Origin: Takakia lepidozioides
Lineage: Eukaryota; Streptophyta; Takakiopsida; Takakiales; Takakiaceae
Length of the DNA: 64,000 nt
NCBI GenBank assembly: GCA_030704615.1
Contig: CM060731.1
Location: 88,454,756-88,518,755 of the forward strand
Direction of reading: 5' to 3'
Shown here: positions 1-12,815 of the stretch, in pieces
Position numbering within the stretch: position 1 is the first letter of the stretch
Layout of the letters: every line of letters begins with the position of its first letter
Notes under the pieces: generated by a model
The model's input: only the letters and a program-made list of their open reading frames with translations
What the model was told of the DNA's origin: nothing
Database searches by the model: none
Program-made: the position numbers and the translations under genes

Positions 1-3000
1 CCAAAGGAATATTTACACTCAGCTGAGTTACGCGACATAATGCAGTTTGGCAGTAGCAATACTGCTGTATTCTTCAAAATGCGAGTTGCTGGTGTGCTAC
101 ACATCTTCCAGTTTGAGACGAAGCAGGTTTGACTGCAGCAGTTTTGTTAGATTTCGATTGTGGTCTTGTACTAGTCTGTTTCTCAACCATCTACTTCTAC
201 AAACAGAAGCTATAATATTAACTTCTTTCACTGAACTTGAAATTGTAATTAATGTGGCTCTGCACAATGTGGCATATGATTCCAAGAGGGTTTTGACAGA
301 ACGTAAAATTTGATGATTGGGTGGAGGAGAGGAAAATTTTATTCCATCTACATGGCCAAATGGGTGTATGGGACCAAAAGAAAGCTCAAGAATGGTTAGC
401 GCATGAAAATAAGATATAAGAATCTGTGGTGGCTCACGACAGAGATCAACCCATTAGATTTTGGTTTCTAGCCTTGTAGCCATATACACTGCACTCGATT
501 TTGGACAGGGGTCTCTGCCCATTCCAGATTTCCTTGCCATACCAAGGTTCATGGTGGGTAACCGTAATTGAACAGCCGAAGTGAGATTTGTCAAGTTGCC
601 TGTGAGCAGGGGGAGGACATATGTGTTGCGCTGCAGACGCACATTAATGATGTTATGTTGCGTCGGTACTCGAGAACACGTAATGTACCCAATGGGCAGT
701 TGTCAAATGGTGGCGACGCAGGGGCAGCACCAAGTTCAAAGCCCGCAGGCATTGAAGTGTATGAGAAGCATGTTCAGGAGATGTCAAAACTCCTCCAAGT
801 ATCCCAGAAAAAAATAGATCAGGTAAGTCTTGTGTACCTGTGAAGGTTGATTCCTCTCCTCTTTTGGTGGGAGAGCTTGACTGTTTTTCTGATATGGTGT
901 GTTGTCCGCACTTATGTGGATGTATGGTGTCTTGCTCCTTTCAATTTAAACGAAGGAAGAAAGTGAAATTCATTCTTCTCCATGGTAGGCCAAGACAATA
1001 TGAGAAAACCCAGAGTTTGTAGCAAAAAATTCATATGTTGTGCAGAGACAGAGAGTGCCTGACTTAGGTAAGCTAATAAGCACTGAATATATCTGCGAGT
1101 ATCAATACCCTCTAAAAAAACTCCAGTATCCTTCCCTCATGGAGAGAGAGTACAGATCTGAGAAGTACATGAGATTTATTAGGTCCATGGGAGCCCAAGG
1201 AGGGAGAGAAGAAGAGGGAGAAAATTGAAAACACTAGGGCCTCAAGGGAGGGAGGAGAGAGCACTGTCCTTGCAGGCTTGGGGGGTCTTGGTGGCTTGCC
1301 TGCTCCAATTACAATCCATTATAAAATTCTTGCTTGTCCTCCCTATCATGCCATTTTTCCAAGCTGGCATAAGGTGGCAGCCAACTCTGAAGTTTGAACT
1401 TTAACCTAGTTGCCATTGTGGGGTGGACCAGTTGTTCATCAAAGACTCAAGAAGCTTTTAGTGGGTCCATGAGAGCTACTTTGGAGGAACATTTTCCCTG
1501 GCCTCCATCTTGTCTATCTTTAAGAAGAGAGACAGAGAAAAGAAAGAGGAGAGCGAGTTTGCATATAGTATTTGGAGTCCTGAAGCTCTTCTTGATGGCA
1601 GCTTTCGGAAGAGATAAGAGGCAAAGAGAAAAGGGAGACACAAGTAATGGAGGAGCTGGCAGGGCTCCGGGACTCACTCCGTGCCGAGGAACAGACTCGC
1701 TCTGAGGTGTCCGAAGAGCGAGAGCGCCTGTCCAAGCAGCTGGGGGACATGGATGCCGCTTTACAGGTACATGCTCTTGATCTTTCAAATTTATTTGGTT
1801 CTAGCAAGTCCAAGAATATGACGTCGACCTGTCAGTTTGTTTGGTGAAGTGGTAATTGTATTTTTACCTTGTCTTGCTCATTTTGGACATGCCCAGGATT
1901 TCCATACTAATTAAAGGTCTTCAATTTCTTTAATCGACTCCTGGCACAGTGTAAAGGATGAATGTTTGTACCTCTCCCTTGAAACAGCTAATCACAACCT
2001 GACCTGTTTGGATATGCAAAACAGGCAGTGCTGGCTGAGAAAGCAGTCTTGTCTGCATCAGTCTCAGGCAGCCAGGCTGCTGACGATGGTACATCTGATC
2101 TGGCCACGGATGTGGAGAGTACTCCCTCAAAAAGGTCCACAACCCCTCGAGGCCAGCGGAGGGAACGAGATTTGCCACCTGCAGGTCTGAAAGACAAGAC
2201 GGGTGAACAAGTTCGTAATCTGGAGAATCAGGTCTGTAACATGGCACTTAACTCTTCTGTTGGGCTTGTCCACCTCCATATCTTATGGTTCGACATAAAG
2301 TGTAGGAGTGAAGACCATTGGTTCTCTAATTTTTCTAGCATGTGTGCCCTTCTTTCCTTTTCCACCCCATCCCGGCCCATTCCTTCCCTCTTTGCTCCCA
2401 GCTTGCACGCAATCCTTGATATTGTCGATTCACCATGTTATTCTGTTAGTTTCCTCCTACTCCGTTTGCCAGCATTTTTCTTTTCATGCACCAATGGGTC
2501 AGCGGTTATACTAAGCCGTGAGAAGTATCTTTTAGAAATGATTCTGTGCATTGACAGACTACTGAATTCCTGGATGTTTCTGTTGATGAGAGGGAGTGGG
2601 GTGCACTGTGTTTCTGTGTAAAGCTGAAGGATCTGCGGAATGAATTGCGGGTAAAGACAGAGGAGTTGCGGAATAAGGAGGAAAGGGCTAAGAATTTGGC
2701 TAAAGAGAAGCAGCTGCTTGAGCAGAAGATGACCCGTCTTGAGAAAAACAAAACAGAGGAGGTATGGGTGCATGTACATCTTTAGAATGAACTGCTTTCA
2801 AGGTCAACCATGTCTCTTTTCCATTCCCATGGTCATCACGCTTCACCATGCTTGTCGATCAGGTTGATTCTTCTAAAAAAATTGGTTCTTGATGTCACCC
2901 CATTGGATATTTTGCACATGTTACAGGATTGATGCACTGATAAAACTGAGGTCCTTGTGCATGAACTAGATTGTACACTTGAGCATCACATGAGCAACTG

Positions 3001-6000
3001 TTAAAGTTCGATTTACAGTTGTGGCTTTAATGCATTAACTTTAACAGACACATTTGTCGAACCAGAGGTGAACTCTTTGCAAGGAAGCATGAGCAGGAAG
3101 TTTGTCCTTAGTTTTGTGCAGATGACTCAGGCAACCTAACCCTTGTTGCATTCTTTGCCAGTATGTAGGACTACTGTCAACATTTTGAACATTTCGATAT
3201 GTTTCATGTTGTTATCTACAGACAAGAATGCTGGAGCAGAAGTTCGAACATGAGAGAGCTGAATTGAGGGGCAGAGTGGCAGATTGTGAGAAGAAGCTGG
3301 CGGAGCGCACCCAGGAGCTGAGTCGGGCAGAGTTGACTCTAGCTACTCGCAGCAGTGAGTTCGAGACACTACAGGCCAACCTCAAGGAGCTCGAGGAGCT
3401 TCGCGAGATGAAGGAGGTGCGAAGAGACATGCAAGAGACAGACACACATAGGCCTAGGTCCTTATATGTTAGTGGTGACTGGATAAGCTGCTAACAAGCT
3501 ACACAGGGAGACATCTGGATCCTTTTGAGAGTCCTTATAGTAAGGGACCCAGCAACCAATAACAAGAATATAAACGTTGGGTGGTGGCTTAGAAACATAG
3601 ATGTGTTTACGGTTGTCAACGGTTGGCAGCAGATTGTCAGCTGAGGGGACTCCCACAACATTTGTGTGGCCTGGCTATGGATTGGAATGTGCAGGACATA
3701 GATAGGAAGAATGAGCAAACGGCAGCTATTTTGAAGCGACAGGCAGGCCAAATTATTGAGCTAGAGAACTTGTATAAGGAGGAACAAATTCTGAGGAAAC
3801 GTTATTTCAACATGATCCAAGGCATGCATCTCTCCCTTTCCAGTTGTGAATTCCTCAGACAAGAAAAGGTCATTGACTGATTAGCACAGTCAGTACACTC
3901 TCACTCTGTTGAGGTCTTGGTGGCTTTTGTCGTGCCTTTCTACTTTTTCCCTTGGGCCCTTGATGTCCCTTGTGAACCTTACAAGTTTCGCTCTCGTTAC
4001 AAGGACCCAAAGTGTTCCATACCTTTCTGGCATGAAGCGCTTCCCCATGATGGTTGCAGTCCGATTTCTTGTTTGGTATGTGTTGTTCTACTGTTGCTTG
4101 GGTCCTCTGGCAGCTTCCTCTTCCTCTTCTGCATTAGGCACTGTGTCTTGGGACACCTTTTGGTGCTTTCTGAATCAGTTTCTTGGTGTTCTAGTTTGTT
4201 CTGAGCCCCCACATGAGTGATGTAAAGTTTCTTTGTGTCTTCCTTCTCATGCCTTGCTGAATAGATCCAGGGCAGATACAGTCGTCTGTTTAGAGATTTC
4301 CTGGTAGAAGCCGCTACTTTGAGAACCCGGCTTCGCAGCCTGCATGAGGCACTACATCTTTGTGCAACATTTGGACTTTTCGTGGGTCACTTGGTTTCTG
4401 GACTTGGCTCTTTTTCCCCCACTGAAGCTGATGAGGGAGTGAGGAGGATGTGGGAGTCTGCAGATATGAAAGGCAAGATAAGGGTCTATGTTCGATGGAG
4501 ACCATTGAGTGAGAAAGAGGAAAAAGAGAACCAACGAAGTGTGCTGATAGCCCCTGACGAGTTCACCATTGAGCACCCATGGAAAGATGACAAGCTTAAA
4601 CAACATCAGTTTGACCATGTCTTTGATCAGTATGGTACACAGGAGCAAATCTTTGAGGATACAAAGGTACTTGCTCCTTGCACTCCTTTCAATCTGTCTG
4701 TCCTTGCCTCCCCTTCTTTGTTTTGGAGCAGCAGCCATTGCTCACCCATCAGATCCCAGTTTGTCAAAGAGACCTCGCCCTAGACATTATGATGTGGTTG
4801 TACCTGCTCCCATAGTTGTTTTTTCAACCTGGAACTGAAACAAGGATGGTTGGTGCAGTATCTTGTCCAATCTGCGGTCGATGGGTACAATGTTTGCATA
4901 TTTGCATATGGACAGACAGGGTCAGGGAAAACCTTCACTATTTATGGGACAGAAAGTAATCCAGGACTCACACCACGAGCCACTCGGGAGCTATTCAACA
5001 TCTTGAAGCGAGACGCCAACAAATTTTCCTTTTCTTTGAAGGTGATGCCATGTTGTTAGTAGAGAACAATCTTAGAGTTCAGGGAGTCTTAGGGAGCAAT
5101 TTTTGTTGGAGTCTTCTTGCTTTGCTTAACTTAACTAGACTCACTTTTGTACTTAAGCTCTCTGTAGTAGCTCTTGCTTTCTGTATGCATGTGCTGTAGA
5201 CGATGGCATGTTACGTTTTGTGTATTGTTGACGCTTTATCTGATTGTATCCATGGGAGAAAGAGGGCGCGAGAGTGCAAAGTACTGCAGAGGGAGATCTA
5301 ACCATCAGAAATTGCACAAGGGATATTATCGGCCCATACGTATGCACCGATGGTTTGAGGGACAGTAGTTGATGGGGGAAGGAGCGAAAACAAGAAGTAA
5401 AGGGTGGGGGTGAGAGAAGTCTGTCAGTTCTTGTACGACACCGTGGAAGTGACGTACTGTCTCCTTTGGTTTGATCCAGGTCTATATGTTGGAAATCTAT
5501 CAGGACACTCTGATCGATTTGCTTCTGCAGAAGAATGGTGGGAAACCACGTAAACTTGATATCAAGAAAGACTCCAAGGTATTGGCTCTTCTCTGGCAGT
5601 TATGGGTAGTCAAATTCTTAGGATCGTCAGGCTGCTCCTTCATAAGAACAGAGGTGTTGTGCTCTTTATCTGATGGACACTTTAATAGTCTTATAGCCTT
5701 CTGTGATTTAGCACACAGAGGAGGCTAGTGCCCCAAATGACTATGGTGAGTTCAAATCCTGTTAGTCACTTGATTGTTTAGGGAACCTGCTGGCCTGCTT
5801 AAGCAAGCGGGCACAGAGCTGTAATTGTAAGATCCGTCAAAGGCCCATGAGTCTTTTGCATGGCATCAAAATTCTGATTGCATATGCAGGTTCATTCAAG
5901 CCTTTTGATGAGTCTACTCTGAATGGTGCGAGGAACATACTGATTGAATAATTGGAGAGATTGTGTGGTTGTGACTTTCCATTTCTATAGATTTTTGAGA

Positions 6001-7591
6001 GAAAGAAAGAGACCTATTAACCTGCACAAAAAGCGAGAGATCTCGGGTGTTCCCCTTTTGTTGCTCAGAAAGAAAAAATTAAAAGATCCAAAAGGAGTTG
6101 CGGATATAGATCGGTTGAGTCTGGATATCTGTTTGTTAACTCTGTTATGATCTTGACTGGCAGGGCATGGTGGTTGTAGAGAATGCCACGCTCTTGCCAA
6201 TATCATCACGTGAAGAGCTGGAAACTATTGTGGCCAAAGGGCTCGAGAAGAGGCACACATCGGGCACTCAAATGAATGCAGAGAGTTCACGTTCACACCT
6301 CATTTTGTCAATCATCATTGAAAGCACCAACCTGCAGAGTCAAGTCCTTGTTAAGGGCAAAGTATGTATCCAAATATATGTGGTCCTTTTGTCACTAGTT
6401 AAGGATGTATGTGGGTGTGAAGAGCCTCTTAAAAGTAAGGGGTGACATTGAAGAGTGGATACTGAGATGTTGCGATCTTGAAACTGGCACGTGATATTTT
6501 TTGAGAAGGGATCGGTGCTCTGGTCTTTGGCCATCATCAAGGATGCTGACAAGTTGTTGTAGGCGGGTCCACCTCAAGATCTGACTTCCCATGTTTATAT
6601 GCAGTGTCATCCGTACATAACCTGGATGAAGTTCCAGTTACTCGAGGCAACTGACAAGCTGTAGAGAATGCACAGCCACTATGCTCTCCTCGAACTTAAG
6701 TATCTTCGGTGTGGTTTTTATCACTTGGCAAAGTCCGTGGGGATCCTTTGTTGATACTGAGGAAATGATTGTGGTGTTCCCATGCAGTTGAGCTTCGTTG
6801 ACCTGGCAGGCTCCGAGAGGGTGAAGAAGTCAGGATCAAGTGGGGAGCAGTTGAAGGAGGCCCAAAGCATAAACAAATCGTTGTCAGCACTGGGGGATGT
6901 CATCAGTGCTCTGGCGACAGAGGAACAGCACATTCCCTACCGGAACCACAAGCTGACCATGCTTATGAGTGACTCTCTTGGTGGCAATGCCAAGACCCTC
7001 ATGTTTGTCAACATCTCCCCAGCAGACTCAAACCTTGATGAGACCCATAACTCCCTCTGGTTTGCCTCCGCCACTTTCCTCCAGCCAACACTCCCTTAGG
7101 TGTATATAGAGACCCTAGGAAGCAGCCGTAGACCTGTCTCCGCATGACATGAACCATCAGACACCCACTTGCTTACTTGTTGGATGATATCTAGTGTCAT
7201 AACTCTTTGGAGGTGGTGTGTTTTTGCATCTATTAGAGGAAAACATTTTGGACTCTTGACTGCTGTTCTTTGTTCAGTGCCTTTCTAGGGAGCTTAAGAG
7301 TCTTCCTTTATTTGTACATTTGGATGCTCATTTGTGTAGATGTCTGATTAATGAGAGACATTATGATATGCAAAGAGAAGGGAGGATTATATAATGTTGC
7401 TTGTGTGGAGTTGCAGCTATGCAACACGGGTAAGATCAATTATCAATGAGGCTAGCAAGAACATGTCAACAAAAGAGATTGTGCGGCTAAAGAAGCTGAT
7501 AACTTTCTGGAAGGAACAAGCTGGTAAATCTGGAGGGACAGAAGACCTTGAAGAGGTGACCGAGGAACGTGCTGCAAAATTCACAGACTAA
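1..7591 (+). CDS. KCBP: Kinesin-like calmodulin-binding protein (kinesin-14), 5' end outside window
   Basis: Minus-end-directed microtubule motor, regulated by Ca2+/calmodulin in plants. I place 13 exons: 1-126, 610-822, 1602-1766, 2025-2231, 2624-2761, 3222-3416, 3695-3821, 4464-4666, 4859-5041, 5480-5578, 6164-6361, 6788-7059 and 7417-7591 (stop TAA 7589-7591). Phases agree and give about 766 residues. The first exon encodes the end of the FERM domain. Exons 2-7 are coiled coil ending in the conserved block [12 protein letters not shown], then [12 protein letters not shown]. The motor begins at [14 protein letters not shown] and contains P-loop GQTGSGKT, switch I NAESSRSH, switch II DLAGSE and [10 protein letters not shown]. 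The C-terminus [16 protein letters not shown] matches the KCBP calmodulin-binding helix. All introns are GT-AG except the one after 3821, which must use GC-AG to keep phase. The MyTH4 domain and N-terminus lie upstream of the window. The reading frame looks intact. Confidence 0.95.
4262..4463 (+). other. Open stretch just upstream of the KCBP motor exon
   Basis: The frame of the motor exon stays open upstream to about 4262, reading a charged segment ([19 protein letters not shown]). It could be an alternative 5' extension of the motor exon or chance. Skipping it and joining 3821 to 4464 gives the exact family sequence [12 protein letters not shown], so I treat it as intronic. Confidence 0.3.
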
Positions 7592-8070
7592 TGATACTGG
7601 TGCACTGATTTAACCTTGCGTTGAATGCATGTGTAGAGACATAAGGCTTGGAATGGGGCATCGAGGTGAAGTTGAGGGGGTGTGAATACTGCCCAATGCC
7701 CATGGATTTTTCCTTATGTCAGGGTAGCTAGCTGGCTAGCTAATTGATAGCAAGAGTATAGGGTGAGAAATTAATTCCTTATTAAAGGTTGGCTCTCCTC
7801 TCCAATTTTAAGGAGAGCAGTCTGAAACTAGAGTACGCCGTATCAAAGGTTTGAGCGCAATTCCCATCTTCGTCTGTCGGTTCACTGGTCCCTATCTCCT
7901 GGAGATTTTCCCTCTTTCTCCTTTCCTCCAGTGCTTGTATTATCCTTAGCATGTGGTAACAGCATCTGCATCTTATGTAGTAATATCGTTGATACATTTA
8001 TGACCCAACAGCTCTCTTTGCAGGGGTTACAGTCCCAATGTTGTGCAGACGCAATTTTATATTAGCATTG
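7592..8070. other. KCBP 3' flank, nothing recognised
   Basis: AT-rich sequence downstream of the KCBP stop, presumably 3' UTR and terminator region. Contains a short GCTAGCTGGCTAGC inverted repeat near 7725. No convincing coding or RNA gene. Confidence 0.4.
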
Positions 8071-8677
8071 TTAGGAGGGTGTCTTATGAAATTGAATATT
8101 ACATTGATTTATCTTTCCAAAACAAGAAAAAGAGCACCTTAACATGAGCCTCCTTATGGTGAGATTGATTTGGTACTGTTGTCCCCTTTCATCCACAAGG
8201 ATGAACCGTTGAAACTCATCCCTACCTAGTAGATGCACAGGCACCCCAAATCTTGGTAGAGTCCACCCTTCCATGTTCCATTTGGGATATTATAACAAAA
8301 TAAAGTGGTCCATTTTGCAGAAAATGGACCTCAATTTCAAGTTTGTCCAAGCCATAGGCCAATGCCACAAAATGAATGCCCTCCATATTCCGTTGCAAAG
8401 TATCATCTCGTAGTCTCTGTCCATATTTTAGGTCAAACCTCCAAGAATTGGTTGCTTTGTATGCGAATGGGGAGGGGCTAAGAATTGATAATTTGAAAAA
8501 CAGATGGTAGAGGTCCCAAGGTGACTTCAAATTTTGGGCCACATTGAACATGCAACGGTCAGTGTATGCATTGCCAACATTCAAAGTACACTGCCCAAAA
8601 ACTACACAAACTGGAGCAAAATTGCATGTAGGATAGAGGTTTCCATGATTTTCCCCAGCCAACTCCAAGTCAGGCAA
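8071..8677 (-). pseudogene. Decayed ORF of unknown family, possibly retroelement-derived
   Basis: Two overlapping minus-strand frames (8677 to 8222, then 8274 to 8071) read as one broken protein. The second carries WTLPRFGVPVHLLGRDEF followed by FILVDERGQQYQINLTI, a pattern loosely like the nucleic-acid-binding (DUF4283-type) segment of plant LINE ORF1 proteins. One frameshift near 8250 would join them. I cannot name the family with confidence; it may also be an unrelated remnant. Confidence 0.3.
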
Positions 8678-8865
8678 ATGCTTGCCGCAGCATGTAGAGG
8701 ACTTTGCAGGCTACATCTTTCATTCAGACAACGCCTTCATCCAACTTCATCCGACGAAGCAACATCTGGATGAAAAAACGAGGCGACGCCTAGTCGTTTA
8801 GGGGTTAAGACCAAATGTCTAGAGAAGATATCGGGCGCACCTGCACTTGGTCATCCCATTTGTCA

Positions 8866-9660
8866 GATCCACCATGATTCTGAGTCAATGCACAATGTTT
8901 CCATAATGGTCAGGTCTGTAGGCAATCTACTGATGCTGATATCTAACAGGTCACTCTCTCTTACCCACATCTTGAGCAGACCTACGCTTTGATCCAACGT
9001 TGAACAATGCGATGGTCTATTTTGTTCTAGAAACTCCTGATTGAGTGTCACCTCTTGGGAAGACTAAAATTATAATCAATGCGGATGGGTCAGAAAAACA
9101 ACAGTCAGACCCAGCCCCTGACTACTCCATACAGATTTTCCATTTCTTTCAAGGATTGCATCATCGCGTTCTGTTGTCTGCGCAAAACAGCCCAGTGTTG
9201 GCCATCTTCACAGATTCTACCTCGCTCCTCTACTGCGAGATACTTTGTAAATGATGCCCTTCTGTCCAACCTACTGCTCATATTTCTCTGTGTCACACTC
9301 AAGCTCTCCGTGTATCTAATTGAATCCCACTTCCGTGCTATGTTGATGTCGAGGAGAGGCCACCATGCTTGAGGCAGCGAGTTGTAGTATTGTCTTTAGA
9401 GTCGTCTCTTGGTGAGATCCTCCAGCAATATTGGCATATTTTCCTGCATTTGTTGATCAAAAAAGACATCGATCCTGAATCATCCTTGGCGCTGAAGACT
9501 ATTCGTTGATTTCTAGATCATACCTCCATACCATGTAGCCTCTAGAGCGCTGTCCACAAACCAAAAGTTGCGTTCCTGTAACTCTTGGAACATGTCGTTG
9601 TAGCAACTCCCCAACGTCTTATTGAAGAATTAGCCGTCATCCCGTCTAGCTTGCTTGATA
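8866..9660 (-). pseudogene. Decayed minus-strand ORF fragments, unknown element
   Basis: Minus-strand frames show protein-like stretches: WWPLLDINIARKWDSIRYTE running into SSRLDRRASFTKYLAVEERGR and a Gln-rich helix near 9350-9105, then TLNQEFLEQNRPSHCSTLD and a Ser/Asp-rich piece at 9051-8863. Several stops and frameshifts intervene. The order and composition suggest a decayed mobile-element ORF, but no catalytic motif is visible. Confidence 0.25.
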
Positions 9661-11990
9661 GCTATTCCGGCTCCAGAATTCCCTTTTCTTTATGATCTTT
9701 ACTATGATTTAGTATTGCACCCAGTAAAATATATACTAATGTACAGAAAATACGTTATTTTGAATTATGATCCGAAAAATTGATCGACACTCTTCCTCTC
9801 TCACATAAGTGTGAAGAATGAAACAAGGAGAATTCCCTCCTTGCGTGATGAGACCTCTTTGCAACTTGGCAGATCAAAGGCAATCAGGCAATGAATCTTG
9901 GTGTGTGCCCAAGAACACTATGTTTTTTTCACGCAATTCCATGGAGAATCTAAAAAGTTATTCAAAAAATTTCTAAACCCAAAGCCCAAAACGGGCGTGG
10001 TGGGCGTTTAAGGGTTAAAAAACAATTCAATGCCCACCAAAGCTGCCCAAAATCAGCAAGTGGATACATCCTACGTTATTTAAAACCACTTCTTTTTTGA
10101 CATAACCAAAAGCCAGGGCATTACCTGGTATAGCTATACCATTGTCCCTCTGGCATTTATGAGTATGAAGAGTTCCAAACCTAGATGAGGTACCTACCAG
10201 GCTGGCATAACGGATTAGTACCCAAGTTATTACTAGGTTAAGAACTTGGCTATACTATGTTGGTAACTGTTGATTTTGCCTAGGTATTGAGATTTTGACC
10301 CATTGTATTTAGGACCCAGTGGTATCAACAGATTTTTTTCTCTGAGATAATTATAACCTACTGGTTTCGAAAATATAGATACTTGCCGCCAATTCTAGCC
10401 ATCAGCAGGTATACATTTAAGCTTCCTACAAACCAAATTAAATTTTCCTCGCTTTATCTCTTAATATGAATTAAAGGGCCTTCCTCCCATTTTTATTTAT
10501 AAATAAATTTTTAAAAAAATGAATAAACACTATGAACATATCATCCTGAAGAATGCAATTTGACCATATAAATATTGCTTGAATGTCTGAAGCTTTTCAA
10601 TGACCTCAAAATTATCGTTGAGATAACAAATCTGTAATTGCATCTTCAGAGGTAAGAAGTAAATAGACATGAAGTACAAATCAACTAGCTTCACAAGATG
10701 CCATTCTGCACACCAATAGTCACTTTGTTCAGCTAAAGTCAATGCACCTATCATAGTGAGAGATTCAACGATGCTAGACTGTTGCTTGTACGTCTCACCA
10801 ATTGGCAACTGCCCAACTTCTATTTTGCCTCCTGGCTATCTGGTGGCCAAAGCAGCATACCACCATACATTGATAAAGCCCCTTGTGACATGATATTTTC
10901 AAATAATTTTGTATATTTATAAATATTTTATAAAGTTTTTATTCCCTTCCCTTCCCTCTCCACCTTTTGTCTGTTCCAATCATTTTATGATGTATATTTC
11001 GGAAACTTTTGCTATATTCTTTCTTCAATAATAAAAACTTGGTGAATTTTTTTCCCTCGCCCCTTCTAATAGCAATTTTATCAGTTCTGATATACGCTAT
11101 GTTAAAATCATAAATCGTATAACTCTTCTATTCTATCTCTCTCCTCCATTCAGCACTCAGTCACCATTTGTCACTGGTTGTGCAGAGCATCGCGAAGCCC
11201 TAGTTTATTAGGCAAAGCGGGGATCACCAAGAGAGAGAGAATTTTTTGTGAATCAATGGATTTACAAGTTTGAGACAACCGGCGCATCTTCTATATTCAT
11301 TCGATCAAAAAAGCTTGCACATGGTACATTAGAGAGTGAGAATGTTACATATTCTAGTTTCAAATTAGGGGTTGCTTTACTAATGACTAGAACTAGAAAT
11401 ATGGTGAATAGAAAAGTTGCTTTAAAAGACTCCTCAAAAAATGAACCATGGTGGTACACATCAGGTGATGAGGATGATGAATATGACTTCTGATTATACT
11501 TGATTTACTTTAAAGTATTTCATACAAATGACAAACTATCTATATGAATGAAGACATCATTCTTATGGATGAATTACATTTGAGTATTATTTTGAATGGT
11601 TAGTGCATAAGCAATGGTTTTAACTTTATAAACAAATAACCTATATCATGTTATTTTATTGATTTAAAAAATATATATATCCAAAAAGACAGCTAATAGT
11701 TTTGGACGGTCAATCTTTTGGGCATATTACCTGTTAGTTCAAGTTCATGCCTAGTATGTGAGATGTAGCCAGACTACTCCTTTGATAGGCCCCTGGCTAT
11801 ACCTGATATTTGAGGTATAGCCGGGCTGTCATGGCAGCGCCGTAGTAGGCTGGGGTAGTGATTGGTGACTAGCGAGTGGTGAAGGCCCCAGCCGCACCAG
11901 CCTGCTATCGCCTGCTACGCGGGGCCTAACTACTGCTACATGAAAAATCACGGCCGCACTGACCTGTTTGAAATATTTTAGCGATAACTA
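9661..11990. other. AT-rich intergenic DNA
   Basis: No supported gene apart from a weak ORF at 11248-11493. Holds short inverted motifs built on GGTATAGC: a palindrome TGGTATAGCTATACCA at about 10130-10145, and GGCTATACCT with AGGTATAGCC around 11795-11825. These could be ends of a small non-autonomous element, but I could not define matching termini. Confidence 0.3.
11248..11493 (+). CDS. Short hypothetical ORF
   Basis: 81-codon ORF in AT-rich DNA with a basic middle and an acidic C-terminus (WWYTSGDEDDEYDF). The ending resembles the tail of a larger protein, so it may be a last exon or a transposase remnant. No family recognised and no clear upstream exon. Confidence 0.2.
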   Translation: MNQWIYKFETTGASSIFIRSKKLAHGTLESENVTYSSFKLGVALLMTRTRNMVNRKVALKDSSKNEPWWYTSGDEDDEYDF

Positions 11991-12042
11991 TTGTTATCTA
12001 TCCTAAAACTTTCCTTCCTAGTTTAGAGGGAATTTAGCACTA

Positions 12043-12061
12043 CCCCCCCCCCCCCCCCCCC
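12043..12061. repeat. Poly-C tract, 19 bases
   Basis: Uninterrupted run of C. Lies between AT-rich DNA and the MYB/SANT-like gene. Prone to slippage and sequencing error. Confidence 0.9.
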
Positions 12062-12300
12062 AGTGCTAAATCTAAACAGCGCGTCGTTTTTGGGCAGCTG
12101 CCCGTACCATTCTTCGCCATTCGCCATTCACATTCGCCATTTGCTTATCCTTCGTTCTCCCTTCTCTTCGCGTTCCTCTTGCTCAGGTTCCTCGCAGACA
12201 TAGAAACAGCCCACGCTTATCAACTCTGTCGATTCTGCTGTTTCTTGCTGTGCTGTTGCTTGCTCTAATTCCTCTTCGCGTTCCTCTCCTGCATTGCATC

Positions 12301-12815
12301 ATGTCCACCACCACGACGACATCGGATAGGTCGGAGAGTGCAGCTGATGCGGTGGATTCGCATGGGGAAGTACCTGCGACGCAGACTCATGTTGGGAGGC
12401 GACCTGGAAAGAGACCACTACAGACTAATTGGTCTGAAAGGGAAATGCACTGGCTTGCAGTTGCGAAGAAAGAGGAATGGGAAACATGGAAGGAATCTAC
12501 TGCTCGGGGAATATGGTCGTGGACAGGGTGAAGTGGGAAAAGGTGGTTTGGTTCATGGAGAGCCACGGGGTGAGGGACCGTGATGTGGTCAGCTGCACCA
12601 ACAAATGGAATATGCTAGCAAAATTGTACAGAGATATCTGAGGACATCAGCTCCACGCGACAGGCAATCAGGATTACTGGGGCATGGATGGCAAGGAGCG
12701 AGTAGCTCTAGGCCTTCCAAAGGCATTCAGCAAGGACCTTTACAACGACATGGACTTTTTGGCGGAGCGAGCATGCAATGCTCCGCGAGCCACTTCGAGC
12801 AGCATGCACATGCAT
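12301..12815 (+). pseudogene. MYB/SANT-like protein gene of a PIF/Harbinger element, broken
   Basis: Start taken at ATG 12301. The first frame reads a Thr/Ser-rich leader, then GRRPGKRPLQTNWSEREMHWL, the start of a trihelix/MYB-SANT-like DNA-binding domain. The domain continues in another frame from about 12513 (RVKWEKVVWFMESHGV, then NKWNMLAKLYRDI), so one frameshift lies near 12500-12513. A TGA at 12639-12641 interrupts it. The same frame then resumes with DYWGMDGKERVALGLPKAF, the usual C-terminal motif of these proteins, and ends at a possible GT donor after 12815. In Harbinger elements this protein brings the transposase to the nucleus and the element ends. The downstream transposase remnant supports that role. 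Confidence 0.6.

Noticed and set aside
47-642. Small ORFs overlapping the first KCBP exons in other frames
   Set aside because: The KCBP frame explains the sequence; these are shadows or run through introns.
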